A DNA stretch of 64,000 nucleotides, from assembly GCF_002024165.1 (NCBI RefSeq), contig NZ_MWQN01000001.1, positions 3,637,365 through 3,701,364 of the forward strand, given 5' to 3'. The stretch comes from Embleya scabrispora. Its GTDB lineage: Bacteria > Actinomycetota > Actinomycetes > Streptomycetales > Streptomycetaceae. Made by a program: the position numbers and the translations under genes. Position 1 is the first letter of the stretch. Every line of letters begins with the position of its first letter. Below the pieces are notes generated by a model, which saw only the letters and a program-made list of their open reading frames with translations, was not told the DNA's origin and did no database searches. Of the stretch, positions 1-8,674 are shown in pieces.

Positions 1-2187
1 AACGCGCGCCTGGTCTCCCTCGACGGCAAGCGGGTCGCCTCGGGCCGCGACTTCGGCCCCGACGGCAAGCTCAAGAACGCCGGCGTGCTCCAGTTGGAGG
101 AGGCCGGCGCCCGGGCGCTGAGCGCCGCGCTCGAATCCGCCGCGTTCTCGGTGCGCGCCGTCGAGCGCAAGCCCTACCGCCGCTCTCCGTACGCGCCGTT
201 CCGCACCACCACGCTCCAGCAGGAGGCCTCGCGCAAGCTCGGCTACGGCGCGAAGCGGACCATGCAGGTCGCGCAGAAGCTGTACGAGAACGGCCACATC
301 ACGTACATGCGTACCGACTCCACCACGCTGTCCGACACGGCCGTCACGGCCGCCCGGGCGCAGGTGCGGGACCTGTACGGCGCCGAATACCTGCCGGACG
401 CGCCCCGGGTGTACGCCGGCAAGGTCAAGAACGCGCAGGAGGCGCACGAGGCGATCCGTCCCTCGGGCGAGAGCTTCCGCACCCCGGCCGAGACCGGTCT
501 GTCCGGCGACGAGTTCCGGCTGTACGAGCTGATCTGGATGCGCACCGTCGCGTCGCAGATGAAGGACGCGATCGGCCAGTCGGTCACCGTGCGCATCGGC
601 GGCATCGCCCAGGGCGCGGACCTGCCCGGGCGGGACGCGGAGTTCACCGCGAGCGGCAAGATCATCACCTTCCACGGCTTCCTCAAGGCGTACGTCGAGG
701 GCTCCGACGACCCGGACGCGGAGCTGGACGACCGCGAGCGCCGGTTGCCGATGGTCACCGAGGGCGACGCGCTGAGCGCCGACCAGCTCACCCCGGAGGG
801 CCACGCGACCAAGCCGCCGGCCCGCTACACCGAGGCGTCGCTGATCAAGGAGCTGGAGGACCGGGAGATCGGTCGTCCGTCGACCTTCGCCTCGATCGTC
901 GGCACCATCCTCGACCGCGGCTACACGTTCAAGAAGGGCACCGCGCTGGTGCCGTCCTTCCTGGCGTTCGCGGTGGTCGGGCTGCTCGAGGGCCACTTCG
1001 CCACGCTGGTCGACTACGACTTCACCGCGAAGATGGAGGACGACCTCGACCGGATCGCGCGCGGCGAGACCGAGGCCGTGCCGTGGCTGCGCAGGTTCTA
1101 CTTCGGCGACGAGAGCCGGCCCGACGAGGACCACCTCGGCGGCCTCAAGGCCCTGGTCACCGACCTCAGCTCGATCGACGCCCGCGAGGTCAACTCGTTC
1201 CCGGTCGGCGAGGGCATCGTGCTGCGGGTGGGCCGCTACGGTCCCTACGTCGAGCGCGGCGACCGGCGTGCCGACGTACCCGACGACCTGCCGCCGGACG
1301 AGCTGACCGTGGCCAAGGCCGAGGAACTGCTCGACAAGCCCAGCGGCGACCACGAGTTGGGCGTCGACCCGGTCAGCGGCCACATGATCGTGGCCAAGGA
1401 CGGGCGCTACGGCCCGTACGTGACCGAGGTGCTGCCCGAGCCCGAGGCCCCCGCCGCGCCCGCCCCGGCCGCGGACGGCGCCAAGGCCGACGGCGCCAAG
1501 CCGGCGAAGAAGACCGCCAAGAAGGCCGCCGCGAAGAACGGTCCCAAGCCGCGCACCGCGTCGTTGTTCAAGTCGATGTCGCTGGACACGGTGACCCTCG
1601 ACGACGCGCTGCGGCTGTTCACCCTGCCGCGGGTGGTCGGCAAGCACCCGGAGACCGGGACCGAGATCACCGCGCAGAACGGCCGCTACGGCCCGTACCT
1701 CAAGATGGACACCGACTCGCGCTCCCTGGAGAGCGAGGACCAGCTGTTCACGGTGACCCTCGAGGAGGCGCTGGCGATCTACGCCCAGCCCAAGGCGCGC
1801 GGTCGGGCCGCGGCCAAGCCGCCGCTCAAGGAACTGGGCTCCGACCCGGTCAGCGGCAAGGCGGTCACGGTCAAGGACGGCCGCTTCGGCCCGTACGTGA
1901 CCGACGGCGAGACCAACGCCACGCTGCGCGCGGGCGACGCGGTCGACACGATCACCCCCGAGCGCGGCTACGAGCTGCTCGCCGAGAAGCGGGCCAAGGG
2001 CCCGGCGAAGAAGACCACGAAGAAGGCGGCGGCCAAGAAGGCGCCCGCGAAGAAGGCGACGGCGACGAAGACCGCCGCGAAGAAGACGGCCGCGAAGAAG
2101 TCCGCGGCCGACGGCAAGACCACCAAGGCCGCCGCCGCGAAGGCGACCGCGAACGCCGGCGCGAACAACGCCGCCGACGAGGCGTGA
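1..2187 (+). CDS. topA: DNA topoisomerase I, 5'-truncated by the window edge
   Basis: Type IA topoisomerase that relaxes negative supercoils through a transient 5'-phosphotyrosine link. The frame is open from base 1, so the TOPRIM end lies outside the window; 728 residues are visible. The catalytic tyrosine sits in the motif ITYMRTDS (Tyr codon 304-306). The C-terminal half has four repeats built on G-R-(Y/F)-G-P-Y (near bases 1232, 1402, 1682 and 1880), the topoisomerase C-terminal repeat. The protein ends in lysine/alanine tracts (KKTAKKAAAKK type) as in streptomycete and mycobacterial TopA, probably for DNA binding and processivity. A hairpin terminator follows. Identity is clear. Confidence 0.97.
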   Translation, partial: NARLVSLDGKRVASGRDFGPDGKLKNAGVLQLEEAGARALSAALESAAFSVRAVERKPYRRSPYAPFRTTTLQQEASRKLGYGAKRTMQVAQKLYENGHITYMRTDSTTLSDTAVTAARAQVRDLYGAEYLPDAPRVYAGKVKNAQEAHEAIRPSGESFRTPAETGLSGDEFRLYELIWMRTVASQMKDAIGQSVTVRIGGIAQGADLPGRDAEFTASGKIITFHGFLKAYVEGSDDPDAELDDRERRLPMVTEGDALSADQLTPEGHATKPPARYTEASLIKELEDREIGRPSTFASIVGTILDRGYTFKKGTALVPSFLAFAVVGLLEGHFATLVDYDFTAKMEDDLDRIARGETEAVPWLRRFYFGDESRPDEDHLGGLKALVTDLSSIDAREVNSFPVGEGIVLRVGRYGPYVERGDRRADVPDDLPPDELTVAKAEELLDKPSGDHELGVDPVSGHMIVAKDGRYGPYVTEVLPEPEAPAAPAPAADGAKADGAKPAKKTAKKAAAKNGPKPRTASLFKSMSLDTVTLDDALRLFTLPRVVGKHPETGTEITAQNGRYGPYLKMDTDSRSLESEDQLFTVTLEEALAIYAQPKARGRAAAKPPLKELGSDPVSGKAVTVKDGRFGPYVTDGETNATLRAGDAVDTITPERGYELLAEKRAKGPAKKTTKKAAAKKAPAKKATATKTAAKKTAAKKSAADGKTTKAAAAKATANAGANNAADEA

Positions 2188-2205
2188 CGCGGTAGGACCG
2201 AGGTA

Positions 2206-2230
2206 GGGATGTCCCCGGCGGGGACGTCCC
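2206..2230 (+). terminator. Hairpin after topA
   Basis: Arms GGGATGTCCCC (2206-2216) and GGGGACGTCCC (2220-2230) pair with one G-U across a 3-nt loop, 19 bases after the topA stop. There is no U-tract, which is usual for streptomycete terminators. Confidence 0.6.
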
Positions 2231-2373
2231 GGTACGAATCGATCGGGCGGCGCCGGCGGGATCCGGCGTCGCCGCGGTCGGTTGCGGCGACGGCCACGAG
2301 CCCTGTGCTACGGTCCCGCCGCCGGAACTCGGGGATCCGGTCCAGGTTGCCGTTTCCCGTCAGATGACGACGT

Positions 2374-2379
2374 TAGGGT
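2374..2379 (+). promoter_or_regulatory. -10 box TAGGGT of a leaderless start
   Basis: TAGGGT ends 7 nt before the ATG at 2387, and no Shine-Dalgarno sequence lies in between. Transcription would start at or next to the ATG. No convincing -35 was seen. Confidence 0.5.
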
Positions 2380-2386
2380 TCTCCGT

Positions 2387-5300
2387 ATGACGAACGCGGA
2401 GCAGCAAGCGCCGGATTCGGCGATACCGCCCCGTCAGGTCGAACCGACGGAGAGCGTCGGGGGCGTGCTGAGCATCCGCCCGTTCCGACGCTTTTGGTTC
2501 GCGGTCGCGGCCTCCGCGCTCGGTGACTGGCTCGCGCTCCTCGCGCTGACCTCGGCCGCGCTGTGGACGGTCGAGGGCGACTACCGCAAGCACGCCACGG
2601 CGGTCGCCGTGGTGTTCGCGCTGCGGATGGTGCCGGCCGCGCTGACCGCCTCGGTGGCGGGCGCGATCGTGGACCATCTCGATCGGCGCTGGACGCTGGT
2701 CACGTGCGACGTGGTCCGGGCCCTGGTGCTCGTGTCCGTGCCGTTCGTGGACCGCATGTGGTGGATCTGGGGCGCGACCGCGGTGGTCGCCGTGATCGGC
2801 GCGCTCGCCGGGCCGGCGCGTGATGCCACCGTGCCGAACCTGGTGCCCCGGCAACGGCTGGGCACCGCCAATCAGTTCAACCTGGTGACCTCCTACGGCG
2901 CGGCCCCGGCGGCGGCGCTGTTGTTCATCCTCGGCGCGCTGGTCGGCACCGCGTTCTCGCACGACGTGTCGATGTTCGTCGAGCACCCCTCGAACCTGGC
3001 GTTCTACCTCGCGGGCGCGGTGTTCCTGCTCGCCGCGGTCTTCGCGTTCCTGATCCGGATGCCCACGCGCGGGCGTTCGGTCAGCACTCGGCGGCCCAAT
3101 CCGTTCAAGGTGCTCGCCGACGGACGCCGGGTGTTCGGCCACGGCCGGACCGCGCGCGGTCTGATCGTCGGGATGGTCGCGCTGTTCCTGGCGGGCGGCG
3201 CGCTCGTGTCCACCGCGCCGCTGCTCGTGGTCGGGCTGCACGGGGGCAACGCGGCGTACGGCACGGTGTTCCTGATGCTCATCGCGGGTGTCAGCGCGGG
3301 CATGTTGTGGGGCCCGAGGGTGGTGCCGGCGTTCAGTCGGCGGCGGCTGTACGGCATGGCCGTGATGTGCGCCGGGCTGACCCTGCTGATCCTGGGCGCG
3401 GTCGCCAACGTGGTGATGGCCGCGGTGCTCGCCGCCGTGCTCGGGGTGTTCGCGGGCGTCGCCTGGGTCACCGGATACACCATGTACGGCCTCGACTTCG
3501 GCGAGGACATGCGAAGCCGGGCCTTCGCGTTCGCCCAACTGATCGTGCGCGTCGTGCTGTTCGTGGCGCTGGTGGCCGGGCCGATCGCCGCGGGCTACGT
3601 GGGTGTGCGCTCGTGGGTGATCGCCGACCGGTTCACCTTCGACTACAGCGGTGCCGCGCTGGTCCTGGGCGGCACCGGCGTGCTCGTGGTGATCCTGGGC
3701 TGGATCGCGCTGCTGAGCGTGGACGACCGGCGTGGTGTGCCGATCCTGCGCGATCTGGCCGCGGCGACCCGCAACGAGGACCACATCACCGGCCGACCGG
3801 CCGGCGCCACCGGCTTCTTCATCGCCCTGGAGGGCGGCGAGGGCGCGGGCAAGTCGACCCAGGCCAACGCGATCGCGGCCTGGATACGGGCCAAGGGCCA
3901 CGAGGTGGTGGTCACCCGCGAGCCCGGCGCGACCGAGGTCGGCAAGCGGCTGCGGGCGATGTTGCTCGACCTGGACGGCGATCCGGTCGACCCGCGCACC
4001 GAGGCGCTGCTGTACGCGGCGGACCGGGCCGAACACGTGCAGACCGTGATCCTGCCCGCCCTGCGGCGCGGCGCGATCGTGATCAGCGACCGCTACATCG
4101 ACTCCTCGATCGCCTACCAGGGCGCCGGGCGTTCGCTGGGCGCGCGCGAGATCGGCCGGGTCTCGCGCTGGGCCACCGACGGGCTGCTGCCCGACCTGAC
4201 CATCCTGCTCGACCTGGACCCGGCGGTCGGACACGCGCGCTTCACCGAGGCGCCCGACCGGATCGAGTCCGAGTCGAGCGAGTTCCACCTGCGCGTGCGG
4301 CACGCGTTCCTGGACCTGGCCGCGCACGACCCGGACCGCTACCTGGTGGTGGACGCCGACCAGGAGCCGGACGCGGTCACCACGCCGATCCGACACCGGC
4401 TCGACCGCGAACTCCCGCTCTCCGAGCAGGAGAAGCGCCAGGCGTTGGAACTGGCCAAGCGGATGCGCGAGGAGGACGCCCGGCGCAAGGCCGAGCAGGC
4501 CGCCCGCGACGCGGAGAAGGCCGCGCTGATCGCCCGACTGCGGGCGGAGAGCGAGGAGCGCCAGCGGCAGGCCGAGCAGGCCCGGCTGGACGAGGAGTCG
4601 GCCCGGATCGCCGAGGAGGAGCAGCGGTACGCCGAGGAGCAGGCCCGCCGGATCGCGGCCGAGGCCGACGAGCGGGCCCGCGCGGCGGCCGAGGCGGCGG
4701 AGGAGGCCCGGCTGCACGCGGAGTCGGAGCGGCGCCGGCTGGCGCTGGAGGCCGAACGGCGGGCCGAGGAGCAGCAGCGGCTCGCCGAGGAGGCCAAGGC
4801 CCGGGCCGAGGAGGCCAGGGTGCGCGCCGAGGAGGAGGCCGAGCGCCGGGACGAGCAGCGCCGCCGACTGGAGGAGGCGTCGGCGCTGCAGGCCGAGCAG
4901 GCGCGGGCCGACGCCGAGGAGGAGCGCGAGGCCGCCCTGGAGCGGCAGCGGACGGCCGAGGAGGAGCGCGAACGGCTGGAGGCCGAGGCGGCCCGCGAGG
5001 TCGAGCGCATGCGCGCCGAGGAGGCCGTGCGGGTGGCCGACGAGCGGCGGCACGCCGAGGAGCGCCGCCGGGCGGAGGACGCCCTGCGCCGTGCCGAGGC
5101 GGATCGCCGGCGGGCCGAACGGGAGGCGTCCCGGGCCGCCGATGCCGCCGCGTCGGCGCGGGCGCGGGCCGCGCAGGAGGCCGCCGCGCTCGCGGCGGAG
5201 GCCGGTCCGGTGCCCGACACGGACATGGTCGAGACGCCGGTGCACGGCATTCGGCGCCCCGACCCCGCCCTCGCGGACACCCCCGTGCACGGCATCCCGA

Positions 5301-5590
5301 AGGTGTCGTCGGACGACGCCGACACCACCGAGTTGCAGCAGATCCGGCTGCGCGAGGCGGCCGAGGACACCCGGGAGATCCCGCAGGCGAGCCTGGACGA
5401 GACGCACGCGCTGCCGGTGCTGACGCCGCCGGCCGCCGGGAACCAGTCGCTGGCCGACGATCTGCTCGGGCCCTGGCGGGCCGAGGACGACGCGGAGGCG
5501 CCCGAGGGCGGCGACGCGGAGGGCTCGTCCGCCGCGGACGCGGCGCAGGAGGCGGGGCGCAAGCGACGCTGGCGCCGCAACAAGTCCTGA
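2387..5590 (+). CDS. tmk: MFS permease-thymidylate kinase-coiled coil fusion
   Basis: A 1067-residue three-part protein. Residues about 20-455 form a major-facilitator-like membrane domain with some 10-12 hydrophobic segments. Residues about 475-680 are a thymidylate kinase (dTMP + ATP to dTDP + ADP) with P-loop GGEGAGKST near residue 483, TREPG, and the DR motif in ISDRYIDSS. Residues about 680-930 are an almost unbroken Glu/Arg/Ala coiled coil, followed by a disordered tail with two copies of a TPVHGI motif. From memory this fusion is normal for Streptomyces, where it is the only tmk. ATG 2387 is preferred to an upstream in-frame start at 2282 because a -10 box abuts it. The role of the permease and coil is unknown; tethering dTTP synthesis to the membrane is a guess. 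Confidence 0.9.
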   Translation: MTNAEQQAPDSAIPPRQVEPTESVGGVLSIRPFRRFWFAVAASALGDWLALLALTSAALWTVEGDYRKHATAVAVVFALRMVPAALTASVAGAIVDHLDRRWTLVTCDVVRALVLVSVPFVDRMWWIWGATAVVAVIGALAGPARDATVPNLVPRQRLGTANQFNLVTSYGAAPAAALLFILGALVGTAFSHDVSMFVEHPSNLAFYLAGAVFLLAAVFAFLIRMPTRGRSVSTRRPNPFKVLADGRRVFGHGRTARGLIVGMVALFLAGGALVSTAPLLVVGLHGGNAAYGTVFLMLIAGVSAGMLWGPRVVPAFSRRRLYGMAVMCAGLTLLILGAVANVVMAAVLAAVLGVFAGVAWVTGYTMYGLDFGEDMRSRAFAFAQLIVRVVLFVALVAGPIAAGYVGVRSWVIADRFTFDYSGAALVLGGTGVLVVILGWIALLSVDDRRGVPILRDLAAATRNEDHITGRPAGATGFFIALEGGEGAGKSTQANAIAAWIRAKGHEVVVTREPGATEVGKRLRAMLLDLDGDPVDPRTEALLYAADRAEHVQTVILPALRRGAIVISDRYIDSSIAYQGAGRSLGAREIGRVSRWATDGLLPDLTILLDLDPAVGHARFTEAPDRIESESSEFHLRVRHAFLDLAAHDPDRYLVVDADQEPDAVTTPIRHRLDRELPLSEQEKRQALELAKRMREEDARRKAEQAARDAEKAALIARLRAESEERQRQAEQARLDEESARIAEEEQRYAEEQARRIAAEADERARAAAEAAEEARLHAESERRRLALEAERRAEEQQRLAEEAKARAEEARVRAEEEAERRDEQRRRLEEASALQAEQARADAEEEREAALERQRTAEEERERLEAEAAREVERMRAEEAVRVADERRHAEERRRAEDALRRAEADRRRAEREASRAADAAASARARAAQEAAALAAEAGPVPDTDMVETPVHGIRRPDPALADTPVHGIPKVSSDDADTTELQQIRLREAAEDTREIPQASLDETHALPVLTPPAAGNQSLADDLLGPWRAEDDAEAPEGGDAEGSSAADAAQEAGRKRRWRRNKS

Positions 5591-5717
5591 GCACGAGTCC
5601 CGGCCCCGGTTCCGCCGGGGTGTCGCGGACGACCGGTACCGGGGCGACGTGGCGTCGATTGTCACGGCGCCCCGGTACGGTCGTATCGGGCACACCGGAA
5701 CGAGGAGACAAGAGCGC

Positions 5718-6902
5718 GTGACCGTCTGGGACGACCTCGTCGGGCAGGATCGGGTCGCCGAGCAGCTGCGCACCGCGGCCGGCGCGGCCCGGGCGGTGCT
5801 CGCGGGCGAGGGCGTCGGCGGGATGACCCACGCGTGGTTGTTCACCGGCCCGCCCGGGGTGGGCACCGCGACCGCCGCGCGCGCGTTCGCGGCGGCGTTG
5901 CAGTGCGTCAGCCCCGATCTGGCGCTCGGCGCCGAACCGGGTTGCGGACACTGCGACGGCTGCCACACCGCGCTCACCGGCACGCACGCCGACGTCGACG
6001 TGGTCGCCACCGAACTGCTCTCGATCGGCGTCAAGGAGACCCGCGACCTGGTGCGCCGCGCGGCGATGACGCCGGCGGGCGGGCGCTGGCAGGTGATCGT
6101 CCTGGAGGACGCGGGGCGGCTCACCGAGGGTGCGGGCAACGTCCTGCTCAAGGCGATCGAGGAGCCCGCCGACCGCACCGTGTGGCTGCTGTGCGCACCG
6201 TCCCTTGAGGACGCGCTGCCCACGATCCGCTCGCGGTGTCGCCATGTGGCGCTGCGTACTCCGCCCGCCGGGGCGGTGGCCGATCTGCTGATGCGCCGGG
6301 ACGGGATCGACCCGGCGATGGCCGCGTTCGCCGCGGCGGCGTCCGGCGGCGACATCAAGAGCGCTCGCCGGCTGGCGCTCGACGAGCAGGCCCGGGGGCG
6401 GCGCGCCGATGTGCTGCGGATCCCGATGGTGGTCGGCGACATCGGCCTGGCGATGGCCGCCGCACAACGTCTGGTGGACGCGGCGGCGGAGGACGCGAAG
6501 CAGGTCGCGGCGGACCTGGACGGGCGCGAGACCGAGGATCTGCGGGCCGCGCTCGGCGCGGTCGGCGGCGGTCGCATGCCCAGCGGTACGGCGGGCGTGA
6601 TGAAGGAGTTGGAGAACAAGCAGAAGAAGCGCGCCACCCGCACCCAACGCGACTGCCTGGACCGCGCGTTGGTGGACCTGACCGCCTTCTATCGGGATGT
6701 GCTGGCGGTGCAGCTGCGCGCCGCGGTCCCGTTGGCGAACGACGTGTTGCGGGCGGACCTGGACACGGTGGCCCGGACGTCCACGCCGGAGGCGACGCTG
6801 CGGCGGATCGAGGCGATCCTGGCCTGCCGGCGGGCGATCGACGCCAACGTCGCGCCGCTGCTCGCGGTCGAGGCGATGGTGTTGACGCTGCGGACCGGCT
6901 GA
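5718..6902 (+). CDS. holB: DNA polymerase III delta' subunit
   Basis: Clamp-loader subunit, 394 aa, that works with gamma/tau and delta to load the beta clamp. The start is GTG 5718, preceded by GAGGAGA (5702-5708) and followed by MTVWDDLVGQ, the usual actinobacterial N-terminus. The Walker A region reads GPPGVGTAT (residues 44-52) and lacks the lysine, as expected for delta', which does not hydrolyse ATP. Four cysteines (63, 76, 79, 82) form the zinc module, and the SRC motif (SRCRHV) is present. It follows tmk by 127 bases, as in related genomes. Confidence 0.93.
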   Translation: MTVWDDLVGQDRVAEQLRTAAGAARAVLAGEGVGGMTHAWLFTGPPGVGTATAARAFAAALQCVSPDLALGAEPGCGHCDGCHTALTGTHADVDVVATELLSIGVKETRDLVRRAAMTPAGGRWQVIVLEDAGRLTEGAGNVLLKAIEEPADRTVWLLCAPSLEDALPTIRSRCRHVALRTPPAGAVADLLMRRDGIDPAMAAFAAAASGGDIKSARRLALDEQARGRRADVLRIPMVVGDIGLAMAAAQRLVDAAAEDAKQVAADLDGRETEDLRAALGAVGGGRMPSGTAGVMKELENKQKKRATRTQRDCLDRALVDLTAFYRDVLAVQLRAAVPLANDVLRADLDTVARTSTPEATLRRIEAILACRRAIDANVAPLLAVEAMVLTLRTG

Positions 6903-7041
6903 GGGCGTACCGGCTGAGGGCGTTACCGACCCGGGGCGGACACCGGTTCACTCCTTGGGGCGGAGGTGTTCGCCGGGCGGAACCCGAAACCCCCGCTTGG
7001 ACGTCATCGTGGGAGAGTTCCCGGGAACACGAGGGAACATT

Positions 7042-8556
7042 GTGACGGGTGAGGCTCGGAAGGACGGTGCGGGGTTGCGTTCCGTGACCAGGACGCTCAA
7101 AGGTCTGCTGATCGCGGTGACCCTCGGGGCGGTTGTCGTTCTCGTGTTGCGGGCGCGCAGGAGCCGTGACGCCGTTTCGACCGCCGGCGCCGGTCCGGAG
7201 GGTGAACCCGGGCCTCGGCCGGTCGAGTTGCCGCCGGTCGTGCCACACGTGTCGGTGCGGGAGCGGGCGATGGCGCCGGTGCGGGAGGTCGCGCCCGTTC
7301 GGGAAGTCGGCTCGGGGGCGGCGGACGCTTCGGGGTCGGCGGTCGCCTCGGGGTCGGCGGTGGCTTCGGGGTCGGCGGTCGCTTCGACCTCGGACGGGCG
7401 GGATGCCGGTGCGGCCGGGGCGACGCCGCAACGGGCCGAGGCGCCGCTGCCGTTCGCGCCGGTCGGGCTCGCCTCCTCGACACCCGCCGCGTTGGCCCGG
7501 CACGAGCCGGTACGACCGCCCCGGACCGATGCCGCCCCGGCCGACCCGGCGCCACGACGCGGTCGGCGCGGAGTGCGCTCGCCGCTGGGTGTGGGTCTGC
7601 TCGCCTTCGCGGTGATCGCAGCCGGGGTCGGCGGTGCCTTCGCCTACCGCAACATGTCCCACGACGACGCGCAGAACGTCGCCGCCACCGGGGTCGACCC
7701 GTCGGCGGAACCGGTGGCGCCCCCGGGCCAACCCAAGGTCGCGCCGCAGAAGTTCACCAAGGTCGGCACCAAGTCGGGTGGCACGCTCAACCGGATGACC
7801 GTCACGGGCCGGCAGTCCGCGGTCACCGCCGACGTGTGGGTCTGGCTGCCGCCGGGCTACGACACCCCCGCCAACCAGGGCCGCAACTACCCCGTCCTGG
7901 TCGCCCAGTCGTCGCTGCCGGGCGTCGAGTCGAACAGCTTCGTGGACGACTCGTCGGCGTTCCTGGGCAAGCTCGCCTCGGGCATCGAATCCGGCACCGT
8001 CCCGCCGTACATCGTGGTCGCGCCCGAACTGATGCCCTACCCCAAGCAGGACGTGGAGGCCGGCCTGACCACGGCCAAGGACACCGAGTGCAGCGACATC
8101 CCGAAGGGGCCGAAGATGGCCACCTTCCACAACGAGGACGTGCGCGAGGCGGTGCTCACGACCTACCGCGCGAGTGCCGACCGCGCGTCCTGGGCGCTGA
8201 TCGGAGACGGCTCGGGCGGGCTGTGCGCGGTCAAGTACGCCCTGCAATATCCGCAGTATTACGCGAGCGCGGTCAGCCTGTCCGGCCGCACCACGCTCAA
8301 GTCCGCGCTGTGGGGCGGCGATGCGGCGGCCAAGACGGCGAACGACCCGGTCCGCCTGCTCGACGCGCGACCCGACGTGGCGATCATGCTGTCGGGCCAT
8401 TCGGGTACCACCGGCAGCGAGTTCGCCGCGAAGGCGAAGGCCCCGACCACCGTCAAGGCGGTCGCGGGCGCGGGCGGCGCCTCCACCGACATCACGCGTC
8501 AGTTGCCCGACGCGCTCACCTTCCTCGGCCGCAACACCAGGAGTCCGGCCGCGTGA
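7042..8556 (+). CDS. Membrane-anchored esterase-fold protein, possibly inactive
   Basis: 504 aa. One hydrophobic segment lies near the N-terminus (residues ~17-35) and a second near residue 185, separated by an Ala/Pro/Ser linker with a short SGSAVA repeat (7330-7392). A C-terminal esterase-D/PF00756-like domain begins near VWLPPGYDTP. Where the family has a G-x-S-x-G nucleophile elbow, this protein reads GDGSGG, with serine one place late. The usual Gly-Gly-His near the end reads GGASTD. The catalytic triad therefore seems incomplete. GTG 7042 is the likely start; GTG 7084 is also possible. It lies directly before two TAP-like peptidases, so all three are probably exported hydrolase-fold proteins. 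Confidence 0.75.
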   Translation: MTGEARKDGAGLRSVTRTLKGLLIAVTLGAVVVLVLRARRSRDAVSTAGAGPEGEPGPRPVELPPVVPHVSVRERAMAPVREVAPVREVGSGAADASGSAVASGSAVASGSAVASTSDGRDAGAAGATPQRAEAPLPFAPVGLASSTPAALARHEPVRPPRTDAAPADPAPRRGRRGVRSPLGVGLLAFAVIAAGVGGAFAYRNMSHDDAQNVAATGVDPSAEPVAPPGQPKVAPQKFTKVGTKSGGTLNRMTVTGRQSAVTADVWVWLPPGYDTPANQGRNYPVLVAQSSLPGVESNSFVDDSSAFLGKLASGIESGTVPPYIVVAPELMPYPKQDVEAGLTTAKDTECSDIPKGPKMATFHNEDVREAVLTTYRASADRASWALIGDGSGGLCAVKYALQYPQYYASAVSLSGRTTLKSALWGGDAAAKTANDPVRLLDARPDVAIMLSGHSGTTGSEFAAKAKAPTTVKAVAGAGGASTDITRQLPDALTFLGRNTRSPAA

Positions 8557-8674
8557 CGGCGCGCGTGACGGCGCGCGGCGGGGCTCGGTACGCGGGTCGC
8601 GGCGAAAGCGTCGCGGCCCCGGTGTACCGGGTCCCGTTCGTGCGTCGGGGTGCGTCGGATGGTAGGCAGTACGG

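Noticed and set aside
2360-6643. A 1427-codon open frame on the minus strand
   Set aside because: It is the complement of tmk and holB, rich in Arg/Pro/Gly low-complexity sequence, produced by GC-rich third positions and the coiled-coil repeat.
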